From contig CM029383.1 of NCBI GenBank assembly GCA_017165825.1, forward strand, positions 13,353,795 through 13,417,794: a stretch of DNA of 64,000 bases. The letters are read 5' to 3'. The DNA comes from Hepsetus odoe. Its lineage: Eukaryota; Chordata; Actinopteri; Characiformes; Hepsetidae. The notes under the pieces are model-generated. The model was not told where the DNA came from. It saw nothing but the letters and a program-made list of their open reading frames with translations, and ran no database searches. The position numbers and the translations under genes are program-made. Each line of letters starts with the position of its first letter. The stretch's first letter is position 1. This document shows, piece by piece, positions 26,565-39,639 of this stretch.

Positions 26565-26599
<35 letters not shown>
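26532..26599. repeat. G16 homopolymer followed by (CA)16
   Basis: Sixteen consecutive G at 26,532-26,547, preceded by several G-rich steps from about 26,507, then a CA array at 26,567-26,599. The G-run is G-quadruplex-prone and is a likely length-error site in sequencing. Confidence 0.95.
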
Positions 26600-26602
<3 letters not shown>

Positions 26603-27121
26603 AACATACACTTTGGCGTGCACGTCAGACACGCACTGGCAGGCTGTAAATGCGTTCCCTAATGAGCTGGCAGCAGATAAGTCAGCCAATACACCAACTA
26701 ATGGCCACAGGGCCAAAGCACGGAAAGCATGATTGAGATACCTGCAAGAGGCTCCTCGAAATTTCACCAGGTCATTTAAGACCCTAGTGTTGGACCTCTG
26801 CCAATCAATACACAGCCTGTAAGTCTGGCTTGAGTCATGAAGTGTGGCTCACACGTTAACACTACAGTCAAAAAAACCCAAAGATGCCGATAGATGCAGA
26901 GAAACAGAACGCCGTTTCAGAGGGCAGACACTGGGTCTAAATTTTTGAACTGGTTAAAGGTTTAACACAATGAAGGTGGTCCTGATACACTCCAGTAAAG
27001 AAGGTGGGAATTGCGACAACTTTGACATCTTTGATGTCCATGGGAGATGACAGAATTTGGATTTTCAGGGAAGTGAGGGAAGGTAATGGGTGCCTTTATG
27101 TGAGTGAGAGGATGAGCCAGT

Positions 27122-27147
27122 GAGAGAGAGAGAGAGAGAGAGAGAGA
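27122..27147. repeat. (GA)13 microsatellite
   Basis: Uninterrupted GA repeat. Confidence 0.95.
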
Positions 27148-27937
27148 CATACAATGGTTCCAAATTGAGATAGCAGGAGGCCAAACCGGCATAGCTGAAA
27201 ACATTCTGAGAAGGTGATGGCACCAATCTAGCAGCGGCACCAAAGTGTGACTGTTCTGCAAAACTTAGCAATTATTCGACTTCCTCCAGCATGGAATGTG
27301 CCAGAGGCTACAGCATGATCAGAAGAGCAGGTGAACGTGGTTTCAGCTACACAAGTTAAAAAAAAAGAGGTGGAATAGCTTCAGACAGGTGCACTTAAGG
27401 ACAGGATGAGTCCCGGAAGTGCACTCGCACCTCACCAACTCCTCCAAAAGTCAATTTGGATTCAAATTTAAGTGGGCCACTGAATATAGAGCCGTCAATG
27501 AGCGTTTGGCCACTCGGAAGCTCACAGTACAGTTTGGTACAATTCAGGACTTCTGTTTGAGTCTCTGCATCCTGACGGGTAAACTGTGAAAGTATACGGA
27601 GCTCTCTTTAGTGTTTGTGATTACATGATTTTTGACATTAATCTAAGCGGTGTCTCACGTCAGGGGCTGGATCCTTCAAAGGCTGCATCTGAATACCAAA
27701 TCAGTGTTTGAACTGTGACTAGGCTGTCCCATTCTTCTTCAAATGTGGCTGAGAAATGCAGCTTTATTTTCCAAGAATACAGAAGATCCAATGGATGGAA
27801 CCTACACTGCCTAGCCAATCCCAAGATTCAATGATTGTGTTATTATTTTAAATATCATTAAACTGCTAATGTAAAAAAATATATGGAATATAGAAAACAC
27901 AAAAAACTATCTGAATTTTTCAAATGTGTAGCTAGTT

Positions 27938-27975
27938 TTAAAAAAAAAAAAACAAAAAAAAAAACAAAAAAAAAA
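27938..27975. repeat. A-rich tract (A13 C A10 C A10)
   Basis: Three A runs separated by single C bases. It may be the poly-A tail of an old retroelement read on the plus strand, but no body is recognisable upstream. Confidence 0.8.
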
Positions 27976-28121
27976 ACATCCGTAGACCATGGCATGTCAA
28001 TTAATGTTTGTAGCCCGGTTTATCATTTGCCGTCAAGTAGGCCATATCCTACAAAGAATTCAACCACTGAATTGAGACAAAGCTCTATTTTCTACAGCAA
28101 ATGCTCACAACAGTATAAGCA

Positions 28122-28368
28122 GCGGTGGCCTAGTGGTTAGGGAGTTGGCCCTGCATCGGAAGATTGTGGGTTCGATTCCCTCACAAGTAGGTTGCCCTGA
28201 GGTACCCCTGAGCAAGGTACCGTCCCCGTCACTGCTCCCCGGGCGCTTTCAATAGCTGCCCACTGCTGCACGGTGTTTGTGTGCATGGGTTAAAAGCAGA
28301 GGTCCAATTTCGTTGTGGTTCATGGTGTGCAGTGCTGTGACCTCGCAATGACAAGGGTTGTCACTTTC
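28122..28368 (+). mobile_element. tRNA-derived SINE, family B, nearly complete
   Basis: The head has an exact A box TGGCCTAGTGG (28,126-28,136) and an exact B box GGTTCGATTCC (28,169-28,179) at tRNA-like spacing. The body runs GCCCTGAGGTACCCCTGAGC, then CACTGCTCCCCGGGCGC, then TGCCCACTGCTGCACGGTGT, and ends near GACAAGGGTTGTCACTTT. This order is that of a widespread teleost SINE. Among the copies in this window it has the best-preserved polymerase III promoter. It is unlikely to be a functional tRNA gene, because the sequence cannot close an acceptor stem and continues into the SINE body. Confidence 0.88.
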
Positions 28369-30922
28369 AAAAGAGGATCTTCAATGTCTTACTCTGCATC
28401 TGAGTAGGGCCACAATTATGACTAGCCTTTAACTGGCTGTCCTCTAATTCAGCGGCAGTCTGAAAGGCATATTGACAAGAGCTTCAGAAGTAAACTGGAA
28501 ATTCACAAGAAGTTTAGCAAAACCAGTTATGACAAGGACACAAGAACTATTTGGGCAACGGGCAATTAGATGTTGTCCAACCGACCAAACAACATGCCTT
28601 TTCTGTTTGACTTCTTGCCGTCTTACTGTAAAAAGTACATTTTTATATTATCCTTCTGACCACAGTTCACCCATGTCTGAGGTACAGCACCTGCATAATT
28701 CATTGCACTAGCGCTGTGTGTCTGAAGGCGTTAGAATCACAGATCCTCCAGCAATTTAATTTTAATGATATATGAGAAGTGTGGAATACACTACTTCGTC
28801 TTTCTGCAGCTCAAGCCAGTGTAAGTCTAAGAATTTTCTTCAATTTCTCAGTATTGTTTATACCTTAGTCTTATTACAATGGTAATCTAAAAGGAACTGT
28901 CAGGATGTTCGATGTCATTTGATGATGAGCAGCTTAAACAGGGATGTTGATGTTTAATGTAGAGTAGAGTAAATGTGAAGATGTTATCAGATGTTTGAAG
29001 GAAAGAATTCTGATGTAATCTCACAAAACTGATAAAATCTTACATAGTTGTGTGTGAGTCAACACAGAGAGCGGGGGTACAGGATATTGTGGTTTCAAGC
29101 CTGGGTCAGCATAGGCCGAGTAAGCAAACTGGTATGCACTGCTCTGGATCAAGGGGCACGGCCAAGCTTGGGCTGGCTCAGGTTGATACGGCAACGGATT
29201 CCCTGGGTCTGAAAACAGGATGAAGTCTCAAAGAATGTCTTGTCGGAAAACAGAACATTCTCTCTCTTACTGTAAGTATAGTGTTTGGAGTGCACTTTGT
29301 GCCACTGGCAAAAGGCTGATGGAGCACTCAGTACATGCAAGCAGGGAGATTGATAAACTACCTCTAGGTGTACAGCGCAATTTCTCATTCCTTGGTGAAC
29401 CACTACGCAAAACATCAGCAGTAGTTTTTTTTAAAGAAAACTCATAGCCAGCTCAAGCCCAAGGCCATGTTCACATGTACTGGAAATGCAGCCTTAGGGT
29501 TATTCTCATTTATGAATGCGCTTCGATTTAAAATGGTTCTCCTTCAAAGGAATATAAAAGCTGGTCGCTTTGAGCCCAGGCTCAGATTGGGATCCAGCAC
29601 AGAGCCTGAATCTTCATAACTGTAGAATCTCCTTGATTCCACCATCAGCACAGATTGCCACGTTTTGCCTGCCTCCAACAACAACAACAAAAAAAAATTG
29701 CACACTTTTCATCAGACAGAAGCCTCTAGAAGGAAAGCGCAACCATCACATAATACTGTGCTAGAGTGCTACAGTTATGTGAAAGTACTGTGTGTGCAGC
29801 AGGTGCTTGCTTTCTGCTGCCATTGCTCTGGTGTGAGGGACTTGGATCTCAAGTGCTGTCATGCATCTTTACAGCTCACGAGCTGCTGGTGAGGAACTAA
29901 GAGCGGTTGCATATGTGTTCATTTTTTATTAATTTTTTTTATATCTTTGCTTTTTGCGAGGCTGTTCCCCGAATGAAGAAGGAGGAATGAGGAACCTCCA
30001 TGGTTTAAGCTTAGTCCTGCAAGACCAGATAGGGCTCTTTTTGTGTGTGGGTGTGTGCAGATGTCTGTGTCTGTGTTTCGGAGGGGTGCTGAATTTTGTT
30101 GGGTGAGCTTTCTCCATGGCATGTGCAGTGGGACATCATCTAACAGCATGAACAGTTTATCAATAAACAAAAAAATGATCTTCTCTCATCTTCTCTTGTC
30201 TAATGTAAAGTCTTAGATCTAGAAGAAAAATGCTAATCTGATGCTCATCAGGATTCTTAAGAGTCAATAAACTCAGTCCTAATGCTTGGAATTTGTTCAG
30301 AGATATTCTTAAATGGAACCATGACATGTTATTTATTTCCACTCCCCTGTGAATTTTTTAACTGACCAAAGTACTCTGTTAAAGAGTCGCACTCCATCTC
30401 TTATGTACTTAACTGGGAACAACAAGGGTGGACGATCTGGCGATAATGTCCCCTTGCTATAAGGGAGACTCACAATACACGACGTCATGATATTGACTAC
30501 ACTGCCCTAAAAACAGTCAAACTAGACTAAATGCATTCTTTCTATTAAGAAACATGCAGTTAATCAGGGGCCTTTCATTTTGGAAAATATCCCGATACAC
30601 ATATTGTGATTTATTACGACATCTTTGCCCAGCCTTAGCGAGCTTTATATCTGGGGAGCTAAATATTTATTTCATGAGTGCACAGCTGAGTAATCAGCAC
30701 AGTTTGAACAGATTTGTGCGCCCCTAAGCTATAGTATGATCTTATCTTGATTTCTGTCCAGTGAAGTCATGTGTTATCATGACAGTGCAAGAATAGTGAC
30801 CTACTACTAAAAGAGATGTTTCCAATCTGTCAGTTTTTGATACAGAAAGCATAACATTTCTGTCATATTTTAGTAGAGCTGGACATGTCTTAACAGTGAA
30901 GGTCTCGCAAAGGTAAATTTCT

Positions 30923-30979
<57 letters not shown>

Positions 30980-33900
30980 AATGCATCATGCGGAAGCTCT
31001 TTCTACCGTCAAAGTGTAAGGGCATCACTCCGAGTGCTTTTTGGCACTTTTGTTTCAATGAATGTAATGTGGTGATGGATATATGCTGCGGCAAGACTTG
31101 GCTTTTTAAACCTGCTATAGCCTGAACTATGCGGTGGTCAATGTTCATGGACCCACCAGCACAGTTCTTAACCTTCTAGCTTTCATATGCAAGACTACAA
31201 AACCTTCTGGGCAACGAGTTATACGAGGAAATACAGTGTAAAACCTGCAATCTGCCCTTGCTGCTTTGACATCACCCAGCATTTGACAAGTATCTGAAAT
31301 TTCATTTGGAAAAGGGGGCGAAACAAAGCCAGGGCATCTTCTGAAGCAAGAGAGAAGATAAAACCAGCTTGGCTCTGTTGCTTTAATCATGAGGCAAAGC
31401 AACAAGGGAGCTGGCACAAGAGAGAAACCAAAACAGGGAGAGAACAGTCGGATTTATCCTTCATCTAACCTTGGCCTCACCACTCAAAACCCCAGAGCAC
31501 TCTGGATCCAGTTACAATAAAATCATATGCATAAATGTGACTGAGAAGTACTCTTTTGTTGTTATCTTCTCAAAGAATACACCATGGACCCATGCTTTCA
31601 ATAAACCTGAAACACCTGAAGAGCATTTGCTCCAAACCAAAACAACATCCCATCTAATAAGAGTCAGAAAGAGGGCTTGCAACATGGAGATTTCTTTTCA
31701 AAGCACTGCAGACGTGTGTGGATATTGCCAAACAAAGCCAGTGGTTTTAGGGGGTCAGAGCATTGAAAGCCCTCCTCCTCTTCACTTACAAAGGCAAGCA
31801 ATCTGAATCACTTGCCCTAATGAGCATTACTCATAGATGACTGAATGAAGTATTATATTCAGGAGGTCTCTGTGGAACAGTGGCACCCAGATGGTAGACA
31901 GACAGAGCCTTTGGGGGGTCAGTACGTTCATTTCAGCTGCGGGGGAAAAAAAAACCACTCAAGGAAACGACAATAGAGTCTCTGCCCCAAACGACAGCTG
32001 TTCTCCATGAAGCTGGAAAATTTGATGGCATGGATAAACTGTGACAGTGAATGACAGTGAAAGGCCACTCAGGTCAGTATGAAGAAGCTGAAGATCAAAA
32101 GGGCTTCAGTGCTTTGGGGGAGATCCTGTACCCTCCCCCATCCATTCCATCAAAGGGCAAGGACAAGGCAAATTACTGAAATAACAGAGTTCCAGAGGAG
32201 ACCATGTAAGACAGTGGTTGTGCATGAAGCGTGCCCCCTTTTACTATATTGGGAACCAATAAGGGTCTAAAATACTCCTTTGTACTTTGTACCTCCCAAA
32301 AAAAGTGAACCATTATAATCCCTGCAAATATAAATCTATAGCTGGTATTGATTTTTGGGGTTATTTCATTGGAGTGAAGACCAGTGCTGAAAATTAGAGA
32401 AGGTGTACTTTCTACTCAAATGTGCATGAAGTAAAATAAATACATCACATGCACACTTCACCTGAGTATATGCAACTGTGTAAAGGTCACAAGGTGCTAC
32501 CCAATTGCGACTGCATGACCTCACCGGTCAAGGACTGACTGTGGCCTGACCACACCTATCACAGGCCTCTGCAGTGACATTTGGAGGAACTGTAAACTCC
32601 CACTGGAACGGAGTTCGGGAGTTTGTTGAGCAAGGAAACTCGAGCACAAAAAGGAACATCTAACTTGGTGTTAAATGAGTTCCTCTTGCCCTTAAAGATG
32701 ACACTTTTTGTGGTTCCTTGCATAATGACTTGTTGTAAATACAAATATACCTCTTGGTTTTTTTATGAACAGCAACACCATGGGCCACTTGCACTACTAA
32801 TTTAGGATTTTTTAAGGTCTTATTTAAGGTCTCCGTATGAGAGACCTTTTGTTCTGGAAGTCAATTTCATTAACTGGCGACCAAACTGTGGTCATAAGAT
32901 CACGGTGTGGCCCAAATCAAACACATACTGCTGCGTTTTGTTTCCTGTACAGAGTACCGAAAAAGATTCACGCTTGCAGAAAAACACGCCACTTCTTATC
33001 TCCCAGAAACACACCGGAGGAAATCTTGTGGCCATCTTAAAGTGAGAACAGAGGAGTGCGAGAGGGGAAGAGAAAGAAGGAGAACTCATATTCCGCACCT
33101 GTAAATACAGCCTCTAAGCACACAAGATGCTGTTGCGCCACAGGAACAGGCTTTCAGTTAAATGCACAAAGTATGCGATACAGGGAGCTATTCCAAGACT
33201 ACAAGACCTGGTGTTATCTCCGCCAGCTACAAGTAAGACTACAGGTACTTCCTTTTAAGGACAAAAGAGTAGCAGCTGGGAAAAGTGCTTAGCCCCCTTG
33301 TAGGTTAATTTTAGTCTTTCGGGAGTGCGCTATCACCAGGCTTTCAGCATGCAGCTAAATGGACCACACAAATAAGCTCTCCTGCCATACCGCTCTGCAC
33401 CCCGCCCCCAAGGAAATGAGACTGTTTGGAGATGGTGCAGCGTCATAAAAAAAAACTTATGGATAAGAACTAATTGTTGATATAAGAAACTGTTGATCTA
33501 AGCAGAGCTACTGTTACTAATGTTTACTAACTCACTAATAGCTTCTCAGGAATGCCTTTAGCTTTGCTACCTAAGCAGGATAAATAGCGATAAAGATCTG
33601 AATTATGAAAAAAACGGCTGGACTTTTTTGGTAAGGGTTAGCTTGCTCCATTGTTTGAGACCTATCCTCTTCCACATAACAGACTGGGGAGTCTGAAGAA
33701 GGGGGCCTTATGGCTTTTTCCAACTTGAACAGAGCGACCCTGCTGGAGTCCACTGTGGGCCAGACAGAATATCAAAAGGACGCAGTTGGGGGACAAAATA
33801 CTTGACTTCCAGTTTAAAAGAAAGGCCTTTCCAATGGATTTCAGGACTTTCAGGACATGCTCTTTCTGCAATATGAGCTTATGGTAGAGGTGTTTCATCA

Positions 33901-34078
33901 AGCATTGATATTCAGTTCAACATGCTTCATTTTGCCCAGCAGAGCTCACTTTGCACATCTGTAACTATTTAACAAGTGGGCTGTTTGTACTTGACCTCTT
34001 CATGAGGGTAATAAATCAATTTTGGTAGAATTCAGTGATGGCTGTCACAGCAAAAGAATAAAGGAGGAAAGGGAAGCG

Positions 34079-34080
<2 letters not shown>
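28369..34080. other. Noncoding stretch
   Basis: No gene is recognised. It holds the (GA)n tract at 30,927-30,977. A short section near 29,088-29,215 (GGTTTCAAGCCTGGGTC) is weakly B-box-like but lacks an A box. Confidence 0.55.
30927..30977. repeat. (GA)25 microsatellite
   Basis: About 51 bases of uninterrupted GA, one of the longest pure dinucleotide runs in the window. Confidence 0.97.

Positions 34081-34114
<34 letters not shown>
34081..34114. repeat. (GA)n microsatellite
   Basis: GAGA run with an AAA interruption near its start. Confidence 0.93.
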
Positions 34115-34379
34115 ACCGCCCAGTGGCATGACTGATCTAACAAACAGATCAGACGTAAGCTTCGCGTCTGAAGTAAAGGCGTAAAGAAAAGCCCCAGGAC
34201 CTTAGTTAGAACAGCCAGAAAAGCCTGCTGTTTTATCCTTCCTCTTAGGTGTTCTCAAAACTCTAAAGGCAGAAAGGAGCCAGCAAAACAGTTTGAAAGT
34301 TTGCTGTGCAAAAATTTTTGGCCCATGTGGTATAAAATAAAGAAAAAACTATTTTCCCTTAAAGGTCTGTCCACAAAGT

Positions 34380-34800
34380 TTGTGTGATGTGAAGAGAGGC
34401 AGAGAGAGCGCATCGGCTGCGTGGGGTGGAATTCCGGGGGCCGACGGAAGCCAGCCTGGGGCTATGAGGCTGGCACTGCTTAAAAAAAAACTTAAAGCGC
34501 ACAAACACAAAGTCTCTTTCGTTCTCTCCCCCGCCGTGTGCGGAGTCGATGGGGTCCTCTATACACCGAGGCTCAGAACCTCCTGTGCTCAGACTTCTCC
34601 TCTCCTCAACTCCCTTTAGAACAGTGTAGCCACAAATGCTGCTCCGATGGCCTGATTCGCGCTCCGCCTGCATACGGGGGGCTGCGACTAATTTACCGCA
34701 TGAAAGGATGCATCTTTCCCCCAGCCTCGCAGAAGCGGCTGGCTGCCATAATAGTTGTTGCCGTGAGGACTGCAGAATGCATTACTAACAACGGTAACTG
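34380..34800. promoter_or_regulatory. CpG-rich, non-repetitive patch: candidate alternative promoter or enhancer
   Basis: By hand I count roughly two dozen CpG in about 400 bases with near-even GC content, in contrast to the AT-rich, CpG-poor flanks. No simple repeat or SINE explains it. Open frames on both strands (up to 104 codons) overlap and carry no recognisable domain. It lies about 7.3 kb inside the presumed first intron, where an alternative first exon or enhancer would be plausible. The function is inferred from composition only. Confidence 0.35.
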
Positions 34801-36008
34801 CCAAATGTAGAAGATAAATTTGATTTTGGGCCGAATCAACATTTTAACTCCAGGACAAAACCAGGATCTACAATTGGCACCCAAGCAATATAGTTAAAAC
34901 TATAGCTCTGCACTGTACGGTCAAAAGCTTTTGCTCTACATTAATAAATATAACACTGTCTGCAATTGAAACTTTGTTTATTTTTCCACAAAGAAAGTGC
35001 TGCTTCTACACTTTTGGTCTGTAATGTGTGTAATCTTTAATTCAAGCACATTTCTTTTTAATTGGGTGAGCGTGTTAACTACAGAAAAGCTTAACAGCGC
35101 CTTCATGCTTGGTTTTATTAGGCTTCCCCTGGCGATGCTTTAATTAAATCTGGTTACTCTGTAACGTCCTACTGAACCTACCACTGAACTTTCCCTCCCT
35201 CTCTCACTGAGAGAGAGAGCCACCCATCAAAGCTTCTCTCCACGCCCATCCACTCTATCACAGGCAAGTGCTAAATCATGACACTGGTAGTATTTATTAC
35301 CCAGTTTAGTAGAGACAACGGTTCAACTTCTAAAAGTGTGATTTAGAGAGTGGTAATAAAATCTGGCTCTGAACTTGGGGGTGGATGGGCATGAGCAGCA
35401 AGGGGAATGAAGTCTGACCCTCTTTCATTTGCGCTATATACTGAGATACGCCACGAGGGAGAGATAAACAACATCGACCTATCCTCCCTCATAGGTCGGA
35501 CGCATTAGACCGCTTTTTCAGACACGCCGCAATCTAGTTTAAGACTACACCTCATCCTTCAATGAGAACTCGGAGTTGATCATGGGCTCTTTTCAATGGC
35601 TGCTCTGCATTTGTCTCTTGAGTTATACAAACCCGCTGGGTAATTATGTCTTAATTCAATTTTCTTCTAAAAGCAAAGTTTAGGTCATTTTAAAAAAGAC
35701 CAATAAAGAAAAGCTATAATCATGAGAACCTTAATAAATCAGCCCTCAATCACACTGGCCAAGTCTATTCCATGAATATTCTGTGCTTACAGCCATCAGA
35801 ATCAAGCTTTATGTGGTTTTTTTTTTGCAACAATGATTCTAAAGAACTTTAGATCACGTGTGGTTTAGGATGCATCTTCCTGTTTCCTCTGTGTGTAAAA
35901 GAAAAAAAAAAGTGGAGCTATCCATGGACCAGTGAGGGCCACACAAGAAAATGCACTCAGCTACTGAATGTGTGCATTGTGAAACTGCAGAGAGCAAGAG
36001 AGGGTTGA

Positions 36009-36026
36009 GTGTGTGTGTGTGTGTGA
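36009..36026. repeat. (GT)9 microsatellite
   Basis: Short GT run leading into GAGA. Confidence 0.88.
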
Positions 36027-36149
36027 GAGAAGATACAATTATACCACTAAACATTACCCACATGACCCACTGTTCTACTTAGCAGTCAGGCCTTGTAAAA
36101 GAAAACATTTCCATAAAGGTCATGGCTTTGCTCTAGTTCTCACTAAGCT

Positions 36150-36151
<2 letters not shown>

Positions 36152-36185
<34 letters not shown>
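36152..36185. repeat. (AC)17 microsatellite
   Basis: Uninterrupted AC repeat. Confidence 0.97.
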
Positions 36186-36187
<2 letters not shown>

Positions 36188-37980
36188 GGTAAACCAATAA
36201 TAAGTAAACTTTTAGTAAGCTTTGCATAATATATGGGCTATTAAAGGTGCAGGTTTATGAGTTCAGTGTGTCTTTCAAACATATGTAAAAAAGATCTGCT
36301 CTAATTGGTTTCTCTGTATTGTTTCTGCATCAAAGCTGAAAACATTCTTTTCATCTTGACAGTTATGTCATTCAAAACTGTTTAACAGCCAGGTTTCCAT
36401 ATATGGACTAAAAGACCCCAGACTGAATGAAATTCGGATTAAAACAGGATTCACGTTTCATCAACGAAGACACATACTTTTGGTTTTCCATCACACAGGA
36501 ATTTTCATAATTAATACGTAGCTACCTGCTTTACAATTGCACTTCGCCTTTTCACCAGGATTAAATTGCCTTTTAAGTCAAGTCACAGCTGGGCCACTGA
36601 TAAGACATGCAAAACCAATTCTGCAAACTTCTGACAGCTCTGGGACGTCCCACTGCTCAAGCGCAAGCACATCATTGGTGAACGCACTAACCTGGCTGAC
36701 ACACATCCGGAGCAGATTTAAAAGCTGTAAAAGGAAGGGCAGGGAGGGGGAGAGAAAGAGGAAACTTTACCTTGCTCCGTCTTGCCCTTTCGGGTTCAAA
36801 GCATCACTTAAGGAGAGCGAGTGGCAGGCAGGAGCGCCTCCTCACACATGGAGAAATGCAATCTGCACATCACAGGCGCCATCAAAGCAGCGGCCTCCAA
36901 ACGGCAAACCAGTTATCATACGTCTCCATGGCTGCCAAAAAGGTTGGCCGACTTTGAATGTCAGACTGAATTGATGCGCTCAAAGCTTCAGATGGGTATT
37001 TGACAGGATTTGATTTAAAAGGATGAAGGGGGGAAAAAAGCTCACCTACTGTGATTCGTGACCTTTTTGTGAAAGCCGATATAAATACTAGGACAAACAT
37101 TAAACATTCATGCAGAAATGCCTTCCAGACAAATGGAACAAGCATTATAGTGGAGGGGAAAGGAACAGTTAACAAGTAAATCCGCGTTGCTTACATGGTC
37201 CTGAGTGAGAACGCTTTGCCCCTCTGTGATGCAGCACAGATAAAAAGACACCCCCCTAAATTAGCAGCATTATCTGCTCATCTCCCAAACTGATCAATAA
37301 AAGCAGCCCAGATACAGCACGACTTATGATCCTGTGGAAAAAAAAGGAAAACTTCAAAAAAGTTCCACCAGCGACATAATTGCTCCGTGTCCCAGGCACG
37401 TGCAGAAACTGAGGAACTGTACTCATGAGTTACAGCCGAGGGAGTCCTGTGCTGAAGAACAGGTTCCTGAGAATAATTGGACGATCAATGCTTACACCCT
37501 GACCTGGCCATTGACTTCCCCATCAATACGTTTATGTTAGCGACTGGTAAATGGGCAAGAGCAGCTCAAAAGAGGCTAGTTATGGCTCCTTAAACACCAA
37601 GCTATCAAGCGTTAGGTGAAATGACACTTCATTAAAAGACTGATGGTGAACGCTTTCACCTTTGGCCACGCTGCACATCCTCACAGGCTCTCCAGCACAC
37701 TCAGCATAAACTCTTCTCTTCTCGGTTCATTATATCACACGGGTTTGGACGCATGAAATTAATTCCTCACATTTTTGGCAATGAACGCAGAGCTGGTGAC
37801 AGATGATTGGCAGGTGTGAGTGCAATAATCACTACTTTATAATGTGGAAAAAATGAGAGAGCTACAGACCTTTATTGTTCCAACAGGCTGAAGTGTGGAA
37901 GGCTGTGGTCAGTCAAGATTTCTTTTGAAGGCTATTGATTTTTTTTAAGTGTGCTCTGACATCCAGCCTGGAGCTGCTTC

Positions 37981-37994
37981 TTTTTTTTTTTTTT
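37981..37994. repeat. T14 homopolymer
   Basis: Run of T followed by CACAG. On the plus strand this mimics a polypyrimidine tract and splice acceptor, but no coding sequence follows. Confidence 0.9.
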
Positions 37995-38163
37995 CACAGT
38001 TCAACGGAAAGCTGCCCAGTCTTGGAAAAGTTGTGTGAGTTATAGCAGATAGAATTACCCCTGTTTTTATAATAACTTTTTTATAATAAAAAAATAACTC
38101 GCCTTCTTGGCACACATGCAGAAGGCCAGGGAAGTATCCAAGTTAAAAAGTCAGCTCCCCTGG

Positions 38164-38205
38164 ATGAAACTATCCAATAGATACATGAAACTATCCAACA
38201 GATAC
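38164..38205. repeat. 21-base tandem duplication
   Basis: Two adjacent copies of a 21-base unit starting ATGAAACTATCCAA differ at one position (T or C). It is a recent slippage event. Confidence 0.93.
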
Positions 38206-38472
38206 ATAATGTTGAAATAATATTGTAGAAATTAAGTGATTATAGTAAGCATAAACGCATATTTTACTAAATAAAAGTTAGTAAAGCAAACTTTTTATTG
38301 CTGATCCCAATGTTTTGGTTTCCTCCCTCTCAGTAACCCTTCTGACGTTTTTCAAACTCTAAAAGAATTACTGACCTTATTTACATAGAATGTCCTGAAA
38401 ACCTGAAAAAAGGGGAGGGAGCACAACAACGGAGGCCTGGCAACTACTGTGGTCTAGATCTGTTATCACATC

Positions 38473-38491
38473 TATATATATATATATATAT
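38473..38491. repeat. (TA)n microsatellite
   Basis: About nine TA units. Confidence 0.93.
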
Positions 38492-39450
38492 ACACTTTCG
38501 CTGTTGACTGTTTTTATATATTACTGATATACACTTTGTATCAAACTGACAGCAACAGCACTGCGGCGCATCCTCATTGAGAAGATGAAAACACAGGCAA
38601 TGGATTGGTGAGGTGAGAGGGTGACGAGAGGGCATCGGAACAGATAGAATCTGCGCAATTTAAATGAACTAATGCTCTCGAACCTGGTTAGTGCAGCCCC
38701 CTCCCCCACTCCTATTAATCCATTAGCAGATGAGACAGGAGCAAGCTCAATGGACAGACAACACCCTGGGTGTCACACTGTGTGGAGTGTGTGTGCGCAC
38801 ACGAATCTATAAGGAGGGGAGGTGAGAGTTCTTAGCAAATGGCAGATGCTTCACGGTCAGACGGAAATTACTGTAAAAGCCGTCTCTGAGGACAGGACAG
38901 AAAGCATCCTTGGGTCTGCCTGGAGACGCATCAATAAGTAATGAAATAATGGACTTATCACTTAAAGGTAAATATGGATGGACGGCCTAAACGAGTATGA
39001 CCAAGTCTCCATCCAGAAACATGATTGATTGATGTTCGCATTCATTTTGGCAGGCGAACTTGGGCAAGGTCTTTCATTTTCATATTTAGTTATTCGAAGC
39101 TGTATAAGGCCCTAGAGCAGCATGCTTTTTCCCAAGCACTCCCACTGACTTGAAAGCAATTCTATACTTTCGCTACAAAGAAATGAATATGCAAATACTA
39201 ATTAGAGAGCTCTTTTAAGCACACCCGCATTCCTGTTTGATTTCTCATTGGAATTGACAGTAATCTGAGGCAGTTCATGTGTGCCAATATGCAAAGACAA
39301 AGAATTCGGTGCCCATATCAAAACGCAGTAGCACCAAAAACATGGGGCTTTCTGCTGACGGCTCGCTCTGACAGCGCTGGGCTTTCCCAGCAGACCTGCA
39401 TCTAGACGTGGGGAACTTAATGGAATTTAAAATCTCTCACCAAATGCAAA

Positions 39451-39635
39451 TCTCTCTCTCTCTCTCTCTCTCTTTCACCCTCTCTGCCTCTCTCTCTCTC
39501 TCTCTCTCTCTCTTTCACCCTCTCTGCCTCTCTCTCTCTCTCTCACCCTCTCTGCCTCTTTCTCTCTCTCTCTCTCTCTCTCTCACCCTCTCTGCCTCTC
39601 TCTCTCTCTCTCAGCCTCTCTCTCTCTCTCTCTCA
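39451..39635. repeat. Nested CT microsatellite / minisatellite
   Basis: CT runs are separated by the block CACCCTCTCTGCCTC, which recurs at 39,476, 39,516, 39,544 and 39,584. The spacings of 40, 28 and 40 bases show tandem duplication of a larger unit, with the CT run inside it varying in length. A fifth degenerate block (CAGCCTC) follows. Confidence 0.93.
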
Positions 39636-39639
39636 GTTC

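Larger units (their letters stand above)
26600..28120. other. Noncoding stretch
   Basis: No gene is recognised. It contains (GA)13 at 27,122-27,147 and an A-rich tract with C interruptions at 27,938-27,975. Confidence 0.6.
34801..39450. other. Noncoding stretch with microsatellites
   Basis: No gene is recognised. It contains GT and AC tracts at 36,009-36,185, T14 at 37,981-37,994, a 21-base tandem duplication at 38,164-38,205, a TA repeat at 38,473-38,491 and octamer motifs at 39,189 and 39,444. The plus-strand frame 36,537-36,974 (145 codons) resembles nothing known. Confidence 0.55.

Noticed and set aside
28122..28190. Possible tRNA gene (intact A and B boxes)
   Set aside because: The sequence continues into a SINE body shared with copies at 49.3, 55.8 and 58.1 kb, and no acceptor stem closes. 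It is the tRNA-like head of a SINE.
36537..36974. 145-codon plus-strand frame
   Set aside because: No recognisable family, overlapped by frames on both strands, and no splice or promoter context.
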